From: Paenibacillus naphthalenovorans
GTDB taxonomy: Bacteria; Bacillota; Bacilli; Paenibacillales; NBRC-103111
NCBI RefSeq assembly: GCF_900099895.1
Contig: NZ_FNDY01000029.1
Span: 1 to 60,678, forward strand
Reading direction: 5' to 3'
DNA length: 60,678 bases
Below the pieces are notes generated by a model. That model did no database searches. It worked only from the letters and a program-made list of their open reading frames with translations, and was not told where the DNA came from. The position numbers and the translations under genes are program-made. This document shows positions 9,943 to 19,090 of this stretch, piece by piece. The number at the start of each line of letters is the position of its first letter. Within the stretch, counting starts at the first letter, position 1.

Positions 9943-10647
9943 TTGACGATCAGACTTGGAGTAGTCGTTGTCGCTGCGGGCAAGGGCTCGCGGATGGGCA
10001 CAAAAGAAAGCAAGCAGTATTTGCTGATTGATCATAAGCCGATTCTCGTACATACGCTGGAGCTGTTTGAACGCTTCGCTCCGGTAAGCAGCGTTGCGCT
10101 CGTTACCGGAGCGGACGATGTGCCGCGCTGCGGTCAGTTTGTCAGGGAGTACGGACTGGGCAAAGTAAAGCATATTATACAGGGTGGAAAAGAACGGCAG
10201 GATTCCGTTTATCAGGGCTTGCAGGCCTTGAAAGGGACTGTCGATTGGGTCATGGTACATGACGGCGTCAGGCCGTTCACGGCAGTTGAGCACCTCACCG
10301 CTTGTCTGCATCAAGCGATGAAGACGGAGGCAGCAGTGCTTGCCGTGCCCGTGAAGGACACGATCAAAGTCGTGGACGGCTCGGGGGTGATCCAATCCAC
10401 TCCTGACCGGAGCAGCTTGTGGGCGATCCAAACGCCGCAGGCTTTTCGTTTTTCCGTGCTGCTGGAGGCGCACGAACGCGCCCGGCAAGAAGGGTTTACA
10501 GGGACGGACGATGCCATGCTGGTGGAGCGGATGGGGATCCGCGTGTCGGTAGTGGAAGCCGACTATTACAATATTAAAATCACGACTCCCGAGGATCTGC
10601 CTTGGGCGGAGTGGATTATTCGCAATGTCAGGGGAGAGAAGAAATGA
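9943..10647 (+). CDS. ispD: IspD, MEP cytidylyltransferase
   Basis: IspD attaches CMP to 2-C-methyl-D-erythritol 4-phosphate in the non-mevalonate isoprenoid pathway. The nucleotide-binding signature AAGKGSRMG lies near residue 10, and VHDGVRPF and TPQAFR are conserved family motifs. I prefer TTG 9943 (AGGTGG upstream, 234 residues, B. subtilis 232). In-frame ATGs at 9922 and 9871 would add an unrelated N-terminal extension. The stop codon overlaps the ispF start by 4 nt, so the two pathway genes are translationally coupled. Confidence 0.94.
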   Translation: MTIRLGVVVVAAGKGSRMGTKESKQYLLIDHKPILVHTLELFERFAPVSSVALVTGADDVPRCGQFVREYGLGKVKHIIQGGKERQDSVYQGLQALKGTVDWVMVHDGVRPFTAVEHLTACLHQAMKTEAAVLAVPVKDTIKVVDGSGVIQSTPDRSSLWAIQTPQAFRFSVLLEAHERARQEGFTGTDDAMLVERMGIRVSVVEADYYNIKITTPEDLPWAEWIIRNVRGEKK

Positions 10648-11132
10648 TGATTCGGGTAGGACAAGGCTTTGATGTACACCAGTTGGTGGAAGGGCGCAAG
10701 TGCATCATCGGCGGAGTGGAAATCCCGTACGAGAAGGGACTGCTCGGGCATTCGGACGCGGACGTGCTGCTGCATGCGGTGAGTGATGCCATTCTGGGAG
10801 CGCTCGGGCTTGGGGATATCGGCAAGCACTATCCCGATACGGATGCCGCCTTTAAAGATGCGGACAGCTATAAGCTGCTGGTAGACATATGGGGGAAGGC
10901 GAAGGAAGCGGGATACCGTTTGGGAAATGTGGATTGCACCATCATCGCGCAAAAACCGAAGATGGCTCCGTATATTCCGGCGATGGCGGAGCGCATCGCT
11001 CAGGCGCTGGAGGCGGAGACGAGCCAAGTCAATGTGAAAGCAACGACGACCGAGCAGCTTGGATTTACGGGACGCGGAGAAGGAATAGCGGCACAAGCGG
11101 TTGTTTGTCTTGTCCAAGGTGTGCTATCATAA
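10644..11132 (+). CDS. ispF: IspF, MECDP synthase
   Basis: IspF cyclises CDP-methylerythritol phosphate, two steps after IspD in the MEP pathway. The metal ligands DxH (GFDVHQL) near the N-terminus and the LGHSDADVL region are intact, as is the C-terminal [13 protein letters not shown]. The 162-residue length is typical. The start ATG overlaps the ispD stop as ATGA, with GGGGAG upstream. Confidence 0.95.
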   Translation: MMIRVGQGFDVHQLVEGRKCIIGGVEIPYEKGLLGHSDADVLLHAVSDAILGALGLGDIGKHYPDTDAAFKDADSYKLLVDIWGKAKEAGYRLGNVDCTIIAQKPKMAPYIPAMAERIAQALEAETSQVNVKATTTEQLGFTGRGEGIAAQAVVCLVQGVLS

Positions 11133-11216
11133 CACATATTATTTTGACGGTTGATCGGCTTGCAGGCATCGTTCGGTCTGAAGGAACGCCTGCGGAGCAG
11201 GGGAGGAGAACAACGT

Positions 11217-12668
11217 ATGGCAAAGTTTCGTGTGAGGTATGCGCCGAGCCCGACAGGGCACTTGCATATCGGGGGAGCGCGTACGGCGCTGTTTAACTAT
11301 TTGATCGCCCGTAAGGAAGGCGGACAGTTCGTGATCCGTTTCGAAGATACGGATCAAACCCGGCATGTGGAAACCGGAGTGGACAGCCAACTGAACGGAT
11401 TGAAGTGGCTGGGTATCGAATGGGACGAGAGTGTGGATGTAGGAGGACCGTATGGGCCGTATCGCCAAACCGAACGGCTGGACCTGTACCGGCCTTTTAT
11501 TGACCGGCTGCTGCAGGAAGGCAACGCCTACTACTGTTACTGTACGGAAGCGGAGCTGGAGGAGGAGCGGGCTAAGCAGGAGGCTGCGGGCCAGATGCCG
11601 ATGTATTCGGGCAAATGCCGCCATCTGACGCCGGAGCAGGCGGAGGCCTACAAAGCGGAAGGCCGCAAGCCGTCGATCCGCTTCCGTGTGCCGGAGAACC
11701 GGACGATTGCTTTCGAGGATCGGATTCGCGAGCGCGTCGAATTCGATACGAACGGCATCGGCGATTTCATTATCGTCCGCCCCGACGGCATCCCGACGTA
11801 TAACTTTGCGGTCATTCTGGATGACCACCTGATGGACATCACCCTAGTTATTCGCGGGGAAGAGCACCTGACCAATACGCCACGGCAGATCATGATGTAT
11901 GAAGCGCTTGGCCTTCCTGTGCCGGAATTCGCGCATTTGGCGCTGATCCTGAATCAGGACCGCAAAAAAATGAGCAAACGGGACGAATCGATCATCCAAT
12001 TTATCGAGCAGTATAGGGATCTGGGTTATTTGCCGGAAGCGGTGATGAACTTTATCGCGCTCCTAGGCTGGTCTCCGAAAGGGGAGGAAGAAATCTTCAC
12101 AAGGGAAGAGCTGATTGCAGGATTCGATCTCGACCGGTTGTCCAAGAGTCCTGCGGTATTCGATATGGATAAGCTCAATTGGATGAGCAACGTCTACATC
12201 AAAAAGGCGGATACCGAGCGTATTGCAGAGCTGGCACTGCCCCATCTTCAAAAAGCGGGCAGACTGCCACAGGAGTTGACGGACGAGCAGCGGCAGTGGG
12301 CTCACTCCCTGATCGGGCTGTATCAGGAGCAGCTGCGCTATGCCGCTGAGATTGTTGATTTGTCGGAGCTGTTCTTCCGCGAGGAGGTCAGCTATGATGA
12401 AGAAGCTAAAGCGATGCTTGCGGAAGAGCATGCACCCGTCGTATTGCACAGCTTCTTAACCCAGGTGGAACAGGCGTCAGAGTTTGATGTCGATGCTCTA
12501 AAGGCGATGCTGAAAGCTGTCCAAACGGAAACCGGCTATAAAGGGAAGCAGCTCTTTATGACGGTGAGAGTGGCCCTGACGGGTCAAATGCATGGACCCG
12601 ATCTGAATAAGACCTTGTATTTGTTGGGCAAAGAAAAGGTGATTCAACGGGTGAAGAAGTTATTGTAA
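11217..12668 (+). CDS. gltX: Glutamyl-tRNA synthetase
   Basis: A class I synthetase of 483 residues, the same length as in B. subtilis. The HIGH-type motif is [11 protein letters not shown] at residues 10-20 and the KMSKR motif is near residue 252. In Bacillales this enzyme is usually non-discriminating and also charges tRNA-Gln for later amidation; the sequence alone does not settle that here. ATG 11217 has GGGAGGAG 8 nt upstream. The T-box promoter overlaps its last codons. Confidence 0.96.
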   Translation: MAKFRVRYAPSPTGHLHIGGARTALFNYLIARKEGGQFVIRFEDTDQTRHVETGVDSQLNGLKWLGIEWDESVDVGGPYGPYRQTERLDLYRPFIDRLLQEGNAYYCYCTEAELEEERAKQEAAGQMPMYSGKCRHLTPEQAEAYKAEGRKPSIRFRVPENRTIAFEDRIRERVEFDTNGIGDFIIVRPDGIPTYNFAVILDDHLMDITLVIRGEEHLTNTPRQIMMYEALGLPVPEFAHLALILNQDRKKMSKRDESIIQFIEQYRDLGYLPEAVMNFIALLGWSPKGEEEIFTREELIAGFDLDRLSKSPAVFDMDKLNWMSNVYIKKADTERIAELALPHLQKAGRLPQELTDEQRQWAHSLIGLYQEQLRYAAEIVDLSELFFREEVSYDEEAKAMLAEEHAPVVLHSFLTQVEQASEFDVDALKAMLKAVQTETGYKGKQLFMTVRVALTGQMHGPDLNKTLYLLGKEKVIQRVKKLL

Positions 12669-12691
12669 ACCTTCCGTTTTTTCGATATACT
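12663..12691 (+). promoter_or_regulatory. Promoter of the cysE T-box transcript
   Basis: TTGTAA (12663-12668), 17-nt spacer, TATACT (12686-12691). The -35 box overlaps the gltX stop codon. Transcription would start near 12698. Confidence 0.7.
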
Positions 12692-12697
12692 ATAGAG

Positions 12698-13048
12698 ATC
12701 ATTGATATTGCTTTAACTTCATACTTAGTGGCGACGAACGGGAAAGTACGGAAAAATGCGGGATTCTCAGAGAGGACAACCGGTGTGGGGGCATGCCGGC
12801 TGCGAGTTGTCCAATCCTCTTTATCCGGAAGTGCACCCGGGAGCTGTAAAGACGATCTGCCTGCGAGCGCTCCGGCTGCAGCGGCAGGGTAGCCTTTACC
12901 GTGACGTTCACGATACGAACGATACGAGATGGATAAGCTTCCCGGCCAATCATGGCTGCCGGGAAGAGGATTTATACTTATCCAAGCAGAGTGGAACCGC
13001 GGTATTTGAACGCCTCTGCAGCCGAAATCGGCTGCGGAGGCGTTTTTT
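12698..13048 (+). promoter_or_regulatory. Cysteine T-box riboswitch
   Basis: A tRNA-sensing leader of about 350 nt. In Stem I, CGGG (12739-12742) and CGGA (12749-12752) pair with CCCG (12836-12839) and TCCG (12824-12827), leaving an internal loop with AGTA on the 5' side and GAAGTGCA on the 3' side. The specifier TGC (12832-12834) is a cysteine codon. The T-box AGAGTGGAACCGCGG is at 12988-13002. The terminator is a long GC-rich hairpin (13009-13042) followed by TTTTTT. Uncharged tRNA-Cys should favour read-through into cysE-cysS. Confidence 0.93.
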
Positions 13049-13103
13049 GCGCGACGTTCTTTCTTTGGCTTGGGGGATTAGGAAAGGGAAGCGGTGAAAC
13101 GAT

Positions 13104-13772
13104 ATGTTCGAACGGATGAAAGAAGACATCAATACGATCTTTGAGAACGACCCGGCGGCCAGGGGATGGTTTGAAGTCGTCTTTACTTATGCCGGTTTGC
13201 ATGCGCTTTGGGCGCATCGGGTCGCGCATTGGTTTTATAAAAAAAGATGGTATACGCTGGCCCGCGTGATTTCTCAGATCAGCAGGTTTATGACGGGCAT
13301 TGAGATTCACCCGGGTGCGGTTATCGGACGGAGATTTTTTATCGACCACGGCATGGGCGTCGTCATTGGAGAAACCTGCGAAATCGGCGATGACGTACTG
13401 TTGTATCATGGTGTAACGCTGGGGGGTACAGGCAAAGAGCGAGGGAAGCGCCATCCGACCATCGGCAATAATGTGGTCATTTCGGCCGGAGCCAAGGTGT
13501 TGGGTTCATTCACGGTAGGAGACAACTCCCGCATCGGCTCGAATGCGGTAGTGTTGAGCGAAGTGCCGCCGAACAGCACCGTAGTGGGAATTCCGGGACG
13601 CATCGTCAAGAGGGATGGCGTTCGTATCGGTCGGTTGGAGCATGATAAGCTTCCCGATCCGATCATCGATATGTTCAAACAGCTGCAGGAGCAGGTTGAC
13701 GAGCTGAAGGCGGCGCAGCAATGGGAGCAGAAAAGGGAACCAGTGAAAACAAAGATCGGAGGAAACGATTGA
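13104..13772 (+). CDS. cysE: Serine O-acetyltransferase
   Basis: CysE acetylates serine with acetyl-CoA to give O-acetylserine, the carbon skeleton for cysteine. The C-terminal half is a left-handed beta helix of hexapeptide repeats ([29 protein letters not shown]), and the DHGMG and YHGVTLGG histidines are catalytic in the family. At 222 residues it matches the short Gram-positive form. It is the first gene after the Cys T-box and its stop touches the start region of cysS, so cysteine synthesis and tRNA-Cys charging respond to the same signal. Confidence 0.95.
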   Translation: MFERMKEDINTIFENDPAARGWFEVVFTYAGLHALWAHRVAHWFYKKRWYTLARVISQISRFMTGIEIHPGAVIGRRFFIDHGMGVVIGETCEIGDDVLLYHGVTLGGTGKERGKRHPTIGNNVVISAGAKVLGSFTVGDNSRIGSNAVVLSEVPPNSTVVGIPGRIVKRDGVRIGRLEHDKLPDPIIDMFKQLQEQVDELKAAQQWEQKREPVKTKIGGND

Positions 13773-13774
13773 GC

Positions 13775-15172
13775 ATGTCGCTTAAGATTTATAACACGAT
13801 GACACGTACGAAAGAAAACTTTATACCGCTGGAACCGGGTAAAGTAAAAATGTATGTGTGCGGTCCGACCGTATATGATTATATTCACATCGGGAATGCC
13901 AGACCGGTTATTTTTTTCGATGTGGTTCGCCGTTATCTGGAGTCGATAGGTTATGATGTGACGTTCATTGTGAATTTTACCGATGTGGATGACAAGCTGA
14001 TCAAGAAGGCCGCGGAGATGGGCACCACCGTTCCGGAGGTGGCGGACTTGTTTGTTCAAAAGTATTATGAGGATACGGCGGGTCTGGGTGTTCGCAAAGC
14101 GACGGCGCATCCCCGCGTGACGGAGAACATGGCGGACATCATCGAGTTCATTTCGGGGCTGGTAGCCAATGATTACGCCTACGAATCCGGAGGAGACGTT
14201 TATTTTCGGACATCCAAATTTACCGAGTACGGCAAGCTTTCCCACCAAAACCTGGAGGAGCTGCAGTACGGCATTCGGGTAGACGTGGACGAGCGCAAGG
14301 AGAATCCTCAAGATTTCGTGCTTTGGAAGGCTGCGAAGCCGGGTGAAATTAGTTGGTCAAGCCCCTGGGGTGAAGGCCGCCCGGGATGGCATATCGAATG
14401 CTCGGCGTTGGTTCGTAAATATTTGGGCGAAACGATCGATATTCACGGTGGAGGCCAGGACCTGACTTTTCCGCACCATGAATGTGAAATCGCTCAATCC
14501 GAGGGATTAACCGGCCGCCGGATGGCCAATTATTGGATGCATAACGGATTTGTGAATATCAACAATGAAAAAATGTCCAAATCGCTTGGAAACGGCATTC
14601 AAGTGCATCAACTGCTCAAGGAGATGCCGGGCCAGGTGATCCGCTATTTTATGCTCTCCGGCCATTACCGCAATCCGTTGAATTTCAGCGAGGATGCGGT
14701 GGAGCAAGCAAAGGGCAGCTTAGCCCGTTTGGACAACTGTATCGCCGCTTTGAAGCACCGGCTGCAATCCGCGGAAGCGGGGGAGGCCGACGCTGCGGTC
14801 GTGGAGGCGGTCCGTGCGGCCAAGGAGCAATTTGAAGCGAAGATGAACGATGATTTCAATACGCCGGATGCAATTACGGCGGTGTTTGAGCTTGTCAGTG
14901 CCGCGAATAATTATTTGCAATCGGGGCGGGTAACGTCCGGCTCCCTGGAGTTGTTCGTACAGCAGTTTGCAGCTATGGACGGCGTGTTGGGTCTATTGGC
15001 CCCGGAGGCAGAGGAATTATTGGATGAAGAGGTGGAACGGCTCATTACAGAAAGGACCGAAGCGCGAAAAGCGAAAAATTGGGCCCGCGCCGATGAAATC
15101 CGGGATCTGCTGACAGAACGCGGCATTCAACTGGAAGATACGCCTCAAGGCATCCGCTGGCGGCGGAAGTAG
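13775..15172 (+). CDS. cysS: Cysteinyl-tRNA synthetase
   Basis: A class I synthetase of 465 residues. The metal-binding and HIGH region [16 protein letters not shown] is near residue 30, the WHIECSA and HHECEIAQS segments carry further zinc and substrate residues, and KMSKSLGN is the KMSKS loop. ATG 13775 was chosen by similarity at the N-terminus. A TTG at 13769 sits closer to the GGAGG box and overlaps the cysE stop, so it is a real alternative. It is the second gene of the T-box operon. Confidence 0.95.
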   Translation: MSLKIYNTMTRTKENFIPLEPGKVKMYVCGPTVYDYIHIGNARPVIFFDVVRRYLESIGYDVTFIVNFTDVDDKLIKKAAEMGTTVPEVADLFVQKYYEDTAGLGVRKATAHPRVTENMADIIEFISGLVANDYAYESGGDVYFRTSKFTEYGKLSHQNLEELQYGIRVDVDERKENPQDFVLWKAAKPGEISWSSPWGEGRPGWHIECSALVRKYLGETIDIHGGGQDLTFPHHECEIAQSEGLTGRRMANYWMHNGFVNINNEKMSKSLGNGIQVHQLLKEMPGQVIRYFMLSGHYRNPLNFSEDAVEQAKGSLARLDNCIAALKHRLQSAEAGEADAAVVEAVRAAKEQFEAKMNDDFNTPDAITAVFELVSAANNYLQSGRVTSGSLELFVQQFAAMDGVLGLLAPEAEELLDEEVERLITERTEARKAKNWARADEIRDLLTERGIQLEDTPQGIRWRRK

Positions 15173-15181
15173 GGCGAGTTT

Positions 15182-15619
15182 ATGAAATGGGACGAAATGT
15201 CGGATCAGGAGATCAAGAGCCATTTATTTTCCTTCCCGCCCGCCCGCGAACCGGGTCAGCTTCATCCGCTGGTGCTGGCGTATATGGGAGACGCCATTTA
15301 CGAGGTGTTCGTGAGGCAGTATGTGGTGGCGCAAACGAATCATAAGCCTAACTACTTGCATCGGACGGCTACCCGGTATGTTTCGGCAAAATCGCAGGCG
15401 AAATCGCTGCAGCGTTGGCTGCCGCATCTCACGGAAGAGGAACAGGATGTCGTCAAGCGGGGGCGCAATGCCAAGTCCGGGACAACCGCGAAGAATGCGG
15501 ATGTGTTGGAATATCGGCACAGCACCGCGTTTGAATGCCTGATCGGCTATTTGTATTACACGCAGCAATGGGAGCGGCTTCAGTATTTGATGTTGCTGTC
15601 GTTGGAGCAGGATAAATAA
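15182..15619 (+). CDS. mrnC: Mini-ribonuclease III
   Basis: MrnC is an RNase III catalytic domain without a double-stranded-RNA-binding domain; it matures 23S rRNA ends in B. subtilis. The 145-residue protein has LAYMGDAIYEVFVR, matching the RNase III signature with the acidic metal ligands, and FECLIGYLY in place of the second signature helix. It starts 10 nt after cysS and precedes rlmB, the usual order. Confidence 0.94.
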   Translation: MKWDEMSDQEIKSHLFSFPPAREPGQLHPLVLAYMGDAIYEVFVRQYVVAQTNHKPNYLHRTATRYVSAKSQAKSLQRWLPHLTEEEQDVVKRGRNAKSGTTAKNADVLEYRHSTAFECLIGYLYYTQQWERLQYLMLLSLEQDK

Positions 15620-15648
15620 CATTCGAAGAAGGAAAGGGGGCCTTGGGC

Positions 15649-16392
15649 ATGGAAGAAGAATTTATCGGAGGAAAGCATTCCGTACTTGAAGCGCTGCGTT
15701 CCGGGCGGACGATCAACAAAATTTGGATTGCCGAGCAGGCGCAAAAACAGCTCGCCCAGCCGATTATTGCCGAAGCGAAGCGCAGCGGGGTGGTTGTGCA
15801 GCTGGCTGACAAGCGGAAGCTGGATCAAATGGCCTCGGGCCTGCAGCATCAAGGAATCGTCGCGCAAGTGGCGGCATATGCATACGTCGAAGTCGAGGAT
15901 TTGCTTGCGAGAGCGGAGGAGCGCGGTGAGATGCCGTTCTTGCTTTTGCTTGATGAAATAGAAGATCCGCATAACCTTGGCTCCATTCTGCGTACAGCGG
16001 ACTGTACCGGCGTGCACGGGGTCATTATCCCCAAAAGACGTTCCGTGGGATTGACGGCTGCCGTCTCGAAAACATCCGCGGGTGCAGTAGAGTATGTTCC
16101 GGTAGCGCGTGTGACGAATCTGGCGCAGACCATCGAGCTGCTAAAGGAGCGCGGGGTATGGGTGGCCGGAGCGGATGTCGGGGCCGAGCAGCCCGTATAC
16201 CAGACGAATCTGAACCTGCCTCTGGCGATTGTGATCGGTAATGAAGGTAAAGGGATCGGCCGGTTGATTAAGGAAAAATGCGATTTTCTGCTTAAACTCC
16301 CGATGTTCGGTCAAATTAATTCGCTGAATGCCTCTGTCGCCGCATCGGTCTTCATGTATGAAGTCGTCCGGCAGCGGACGGCAGCCCGCTAG
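15649..16392 (+). CDS. rlmB: 23S rRNA 2'-O-methyltransferase (RlmB/TrmH family)
   Basis: A SPOUT-class methyltransferase of 247 residues. An N-terminal substrate-binding domain (EFIGGKHSVLEALR) precedes the trefoil-knot catalytic domain with LLDEIEDPHNLGSILRTAD, IVIGNEGKGIG and INSLNASVAASV, the three TrmH motifs. B. subtilis YacO belongs to the same family. ATG 15649 is 8 nt from AAGGGGG; TTG 15643 is too close to it. Confidence 0.92.
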   Translation: MEEEFIGGKHSVLEALRSGRTINKIWIAEQAQKQLAQPIIAEAKRSGVVVQLADKRKLDQMASGLQHQGIVAQVAAYAYVEVEDLLARAEERGEMPFLLLLDEIEDPHNLGSILRTADCTGVHGVIIPKRRSVGLTAAVSKTSAGAVEYVPVARVTNLAQTIELLKERGVWVAGADVGAEQPVYQTNLNLPLAIVIGNEGKGIGRLIKEKCDFLLKLPMFGQINSLNASVAASVFMYEVVRQRTAAR

Positions 16393-16418
16393 CGCGCTTA
16401 CCAGCAGGGCGATGCTGC

Positions 16419-16934
16419 ATGATACAGGAAATCTTAATCGTAGACGGATACAACATCATTGGCGACTGGCCTGAGCTTAAGGCGCTGAAAGAAATCAGGC
16501 TGGAAGAAGCGCGGGACAGGTTGATTGAGATGATGGCGGAATATCAATCGTTCTCGGGCATGAAGGTGATCGTTGTTTTTGACGCGTATTATGTGCCGGG
16601 ACTTGGCGGTAAGTATGTTCAGAGCAAGCTTCCGGTTTATTACACCAAAGAAAAGGAAACGGCGGATGAACTGATCGAACGATTGGTTACGGAGCATATC
16701 GGACGGCGAAAGCAAGTATATGTGGCGACTTCGGATATGACGGAGCAGCATGTTATTTTCGGTAAAGGAGCCTTCCGCATTCCGGCCGGCGAGCTTCTCG
16801 TAAAGCTGCGGCAAGCGCGGGCCGAGATCCGGCGAAAAATTGAGGATGAAGCCGCGGGGAAGCGTAATACCTTTGATAAGCGGCTCAGTGAAGATGTTCG
16901 GGCGATGTTCGAAAAGTGGCGGCGGGAGAAGTAG
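16419..16934 (+). CDS. rae1: NYN-domain ribosome-associated endoribonuclease Rae1 (YacP)
   Basis: A 171-residue NYN/PIN-like protein. ILIVDGYNIIGDW at the N-terminus carries the first acidic metal ligand, VIVVFDAYYV the second, and YVATSDMTEQ the third. The B. subtilis homologue cleaves mRNA in the ribosomal A site. The C-terminus is rich in charged helix. It lies between rlmB and sigH as in other Bacillales and may be the last gene of the T-box operon; no terminator is obvious after it. Confidence 0.9.
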   Translation: MIQEILIVDGYNIIGDWPELKALKEIRLEEARDRLIEMMAEYQSFSGMKVIVVFDAYYVPGLGGKYVQSKLPVYYTKEKETADELIERLVTEHIGRRKQVYVATSDMTEQHVIFGKGAFRIPAGELLVKLRQARAEIRRKIEDEAAGKRNTFDKRLSEDVRAMFEKWRREK

Positions 16935-16978
16935 CTTTGCAAATCTAGCAAGTAAAGCTTTTTCTAACGGGAATCCGG

Positions 16979-17008
16979 TTGACGATGGTAGATTACATAA
17001 TGTATACT
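16979..17008 (+). promoter_or_regulatory. sigH promoter (sigma-A type)
   Basis: TTGACG (16979-16984), 18-nt spacer, TATACT (17003-17008), 38 nt ahead of the sigH start codon. Confidence 0.75.
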
Positions 17009-17045
17009 AGTCCTATCTTTCAAGCGTTGGGCCGGAGGGATTGTA

Positions 17046-17690
17046 GTGAGTGTCGACTTCAAAGAGTTGAGAATGGACGAATACGACCTCAAGGCAGACG
17101 AAGATCTTGTCGAAGCGGTCCGTGAAGGAAATAGCGATGCACTGGAGTACTTGATCAACAAGTATAAAAACTTTGTCCGCGCCAAAGCACGTTCTTATTT
17201 TTTGATCGGCGCTGACAGGGAAGACATCGTGCAGGAAGGTATGATCGGTCTCTATAAATCGATCCGCGATTTCCGCGGAGAAAAGCTCGCCTCTTTTAAA
17301 GCCTTTGCCGAACTCTGTATTACCCGCCAAATCATCACAGCGATCAAAACCGCCACGCGCCAAAAGCATATTCCTCTGAATTCTTACGTTTCGCTGGACA
17401 AGCCCATTTATGATGAAGATTCCGACCGTACACTGCTTGATGTGATCTGCGGTTCCCGGGTATCCGATCCGGAGGAGCTGATCATCAATCAAGAGGAGTT
17501 TAGCGGACTTGAAGACAAGATGGGCGAGATTTTAAGTGATCTCGAACGCAGAGTGCTGATGCTGTATTTGGACGGACGCTCCTATCAGGAGATTGCTGTT
17601 GATTTAGACCGCCATGTCAAATCGATTGACAACGCGCTTCAACGGGTAAAACGCAAGCTCGAAAGGTATTTGGAAGTACGCGATGCATAA
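17046..17690 (+). CDS. sigH: RNA polymerase sigma factor SigH
   Basis: SigH directs early stationary-phase and sporulation genes. The 214-residue sigma-70 family protein has region 2 (ALEYLINKYKNFVRAKARSYF, with DREDIVQEGMIGLYKSIRDF as the core-binding and -10 part) and region 4 (LSDLERRVLMLYLDGRSYQEIA as the -35 helix-turn-helix). GTG 17046 follows GGAGGGA by 6 nt. It has its own promoter and terminator, so it is monocistronic, as befits its separate regulation. Confidence 0.95.
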   Translation: MSVDFKELRMDEYDLKADEDLVEAVREGNSDALEYLINKYKNFVRAKARSYFLIGADREDIVQEGMIGLYKSIRDFRGEKLASFKAFAELCITRQIITAIKTATRQKHIPLNSYVSLDKPIYDEDSDRTLLDVICGSRVSDPEELIINQEEFSGLEDKMGEILSDLERRVLMLYLDGRSYQEIAVDLDRHVKSIDNALQRVKRKLERYLEVRDA

Positions 17691-17695
17691 TGATT

Positions 17696-17729
17696 AAAGC
17701 GCCTTTTGCTTTTGTGGAGGTGCTTTTTT
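17696..17729 (+). terminator. sigH terminator
   Basis: AAAGCGCCT pairs with AGGTGCTTT (one G-U) and ends in TTTTTT, six nt after the sigH stop. Confidence 0.75.
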
Positions 17730-17982
17730 GCAATAAAAATAAAAACGTCCGGCAAAACTGAACAATTTCCTTTCCGCGCAAGAAAAGCGGCTGTACAAAC
17801 CGCAAATGGTTCTTCACCGAAAGGGCTTCGTTCGGAAGCTTTTTTATACCCTTATCATAGAACAAATGTTCCTGAAATGCAAGGGATCCCTTTATATAAA
17901 TCGGTTTAGGATTCGTTTAAGATCCGGGGCCTTGGTTAATAATGGATGTGGACGGGGACGGACAGCCAAGTGAATACATTCC
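17730..17982. other. Gene-poor spacer with a second T-tract hairpin
   Basis: No convincing protein gene is seen. The spacer holds CCGC/GCGG arms near 17777-17793, a hairpin GCTTC/GAAGC with a T6 tail (17825-17845), a perfect LexA-type core GAACAAATGTTC (17860-17871) and a 12-bp palindrome AAGGGATCCCTT (17881-17892). A short regulatory RNA is possible but unproven. Confidence 0.4.
17825..17845 (+). terminator. Terminator-like hairpin in the sigH-rpmG spacer
   Basis: GCTTC (17825-17829), loop GTTCG, GAAGC (17835-17839), then TTTTTT. sigH already has a terminator 100 nt upstream, so this one may serve another short transcript. Confidence 0.5.
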
Positions 17983-18011
17983 TTGACACAAGCTATGTCG
18001 TGTGCTAAAGT
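17983..18011 (+). promoter_or_regulatory. rpmG-secE-nusG promoter
   Basis: Consensus TTGACA (17983-17988), 17-nt spacer, TAAAGT (18006-18011) with an extended TGC just before it. The transcript would begin near 18018, directly before a GCCTT/AAGGC hairpin and T7 run (18021-18044). Confidence 0.85.
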
Positions 18012-18097
18012 ATTTGGGTGGCCTTAATTGAAAGGCGTTTTTTTGCTGATCATATAAGGCTGTAAATCTTGAGGCTGGTCCGTAGGAGGTGTACATC

Positions 18098-18247
18098 ATG
18101 CGGGTGATCATCACTTTAGCGTGCACAAACTGCAAGCAAAGAAACTATACATCCACTAAAAATAAGCGCAACCATCCCGACCGCATGGAGTTGAAGAAAT
18201 ATTGCAAGTTTTGCAATGAACAGACAGCTCATCGCGAAACGCGCTAG
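18098..18247 (+). CDS. rpmG: 50S ribosomal protein L33 (zinc form)
   Basis: A 49-residue L33 with start ATG 18098 behind GTAGGAGGTG. Two CxxC pairs (CTNC and CKFC) mark it as the zinc-binding C+ paralogue, which in B. subtilis is replaced by a cysteine-free form under zinc limitation. It precedes secE and nusG, the usual order. Confidence 0.95.
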   Translation: MRVIITLACTNCKQRNYTSTKNKRNHPDRMELKKYCKFCNEQTAHRETR

Positions 18248-18265
18248 TTTTTTGGAGGTGTAGTT

Positions 18266-18478
18266 GTGTCCTTTTTGGCTAAATTGAAGCAGGGATTCGG
18301 CAATACATTTTCTTTTTTTGCGGACAGCTGGTCCGAGCTGAAAAAAGTAAAATGGCCTAGCCGTAAAGAGCTGATTAGCTACACGCTGGTCGTATTATTT
18401 ACGGTCACCTTTATAACGGTGTACTTCTACGTTCTGGACCTGGGAATTTCAGAGCTGCTTCGCCTCGTGTTTCAATAA
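18266..18478 (+). CDS. secE: SecE, preprotein translocase subunit
   Basis: SecE (70 residues) clamps SecY in the Sec translocon. The conserved amphipathic segment SWSELKKVKWPSRKEL is followed by a single transmembrane helix (YTLVVLFTVTFITVYFYVL). This is the short, one-helix Gram-positive form. GTG 18266 follows GGAGGTG. nusG begins 21 nt later in the same operon. Confidence 0.95.
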   Translation: MSFLAKLKQGFGNTFSFFADSWSELKKVKWPSRKELISYTLVVLFTVTFITVYFYVLDLGISELLRLVFQ

Positions 18479-18499
18479 TCTGGGCTGGTGGGTGGCACT

Positions 18500-19039
18500 A
18501 TGGAAATGGAAAAAAGATGGTACGTCGTACATACCTATTCCGGGTATGAAAACAAGGTGAAGGCAAATTTGGAAAAGCGCGTCGAATCCATGGATATGAA
18601 GGACAAGATTTTTCGTGTGCTCGTTCCCATGGAAGAAGAGCTTGTGAATAAAGACGGCAAGAAGAAAACGGTTATGCGTAAAGTATATCCAGGGTATGTC
18701 CTCGTGGAGATGATCCAGACGGACGATTCGTGGTATGTCGTGCGCAACACTCCTGGGGTTACCGGGTTTGTCGGATCGACCGGTTCGGGTTCGAAGCCGA
18801 CGCCGCTGCTTCCCGAGGAAGTGGATGCGATTCTCAAGCACATGGGTATGGAAGAGCCGAAGCCGAAGATCGATTTCGAGCTCAAAGAAACCGTACGCGT
18901 AAAAGTTGGACCGTTTGCCAATTTTGTCGGTTCCGTAGAAGAAATTCTGCTCGACAAAAGCAAGCTGAAGGTTCATGTCAACATGTTCGGCAGAGAGACG
19001 CCGTTGGAGCTTGACTATAATCAGGTGGAAAAGCTTTAA
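18500..19039 (+). CDS. nusG: Transcription factor NusG
   Basis: NusG binds the RNA polymerase clamp and modulates pausing and termination. The NGN domain (WYVVHTYSGYENKVKANLEKR; FPGYV-like region PGYVLVEM) is followed by a linker and a C-terminal KOW domain (VRVKVGPFANFVGSVEEI). ATG 18500 gives 179 residues; ATG 18506 is equally near the weak GGGTGG site. B. subtilis NusG has 177. Confidence 0.95.
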   Translation: MEMEKRWYVVHTYSGYENKVKANLEKRVESMDMKDKIFRVLVPMEEELVNKDGKKKTVMRKVYPGYVLVEMIQTDDSWYVVRNTPGVTGFVGSTGSGSKPTPLLPEEVDAILKHMGMEEPKPKIDFELKETVRVKVGPFANFVGSVEEILLDKSKLKVHVNMFGRETPLELDYNQVEKL

Positions 19040-19090
19040 CCGTTGTAAGCGAAATTCTGCCATACTACGGGCGAGGAGGTGTACACAACA

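Noticed and set aside
12756..13097. 113-codon frame in the cysE leader
   Set aside because: It covers the T-box riboswitch and its terminator; the RNA structure explains the sequence.
17706..17909. 67-codon frame in the sigH-rpmG spacer
   Set aside because: It starts inside the sigH terminator, runs through another terminator-like hairpin and shows no protein-like pattern.
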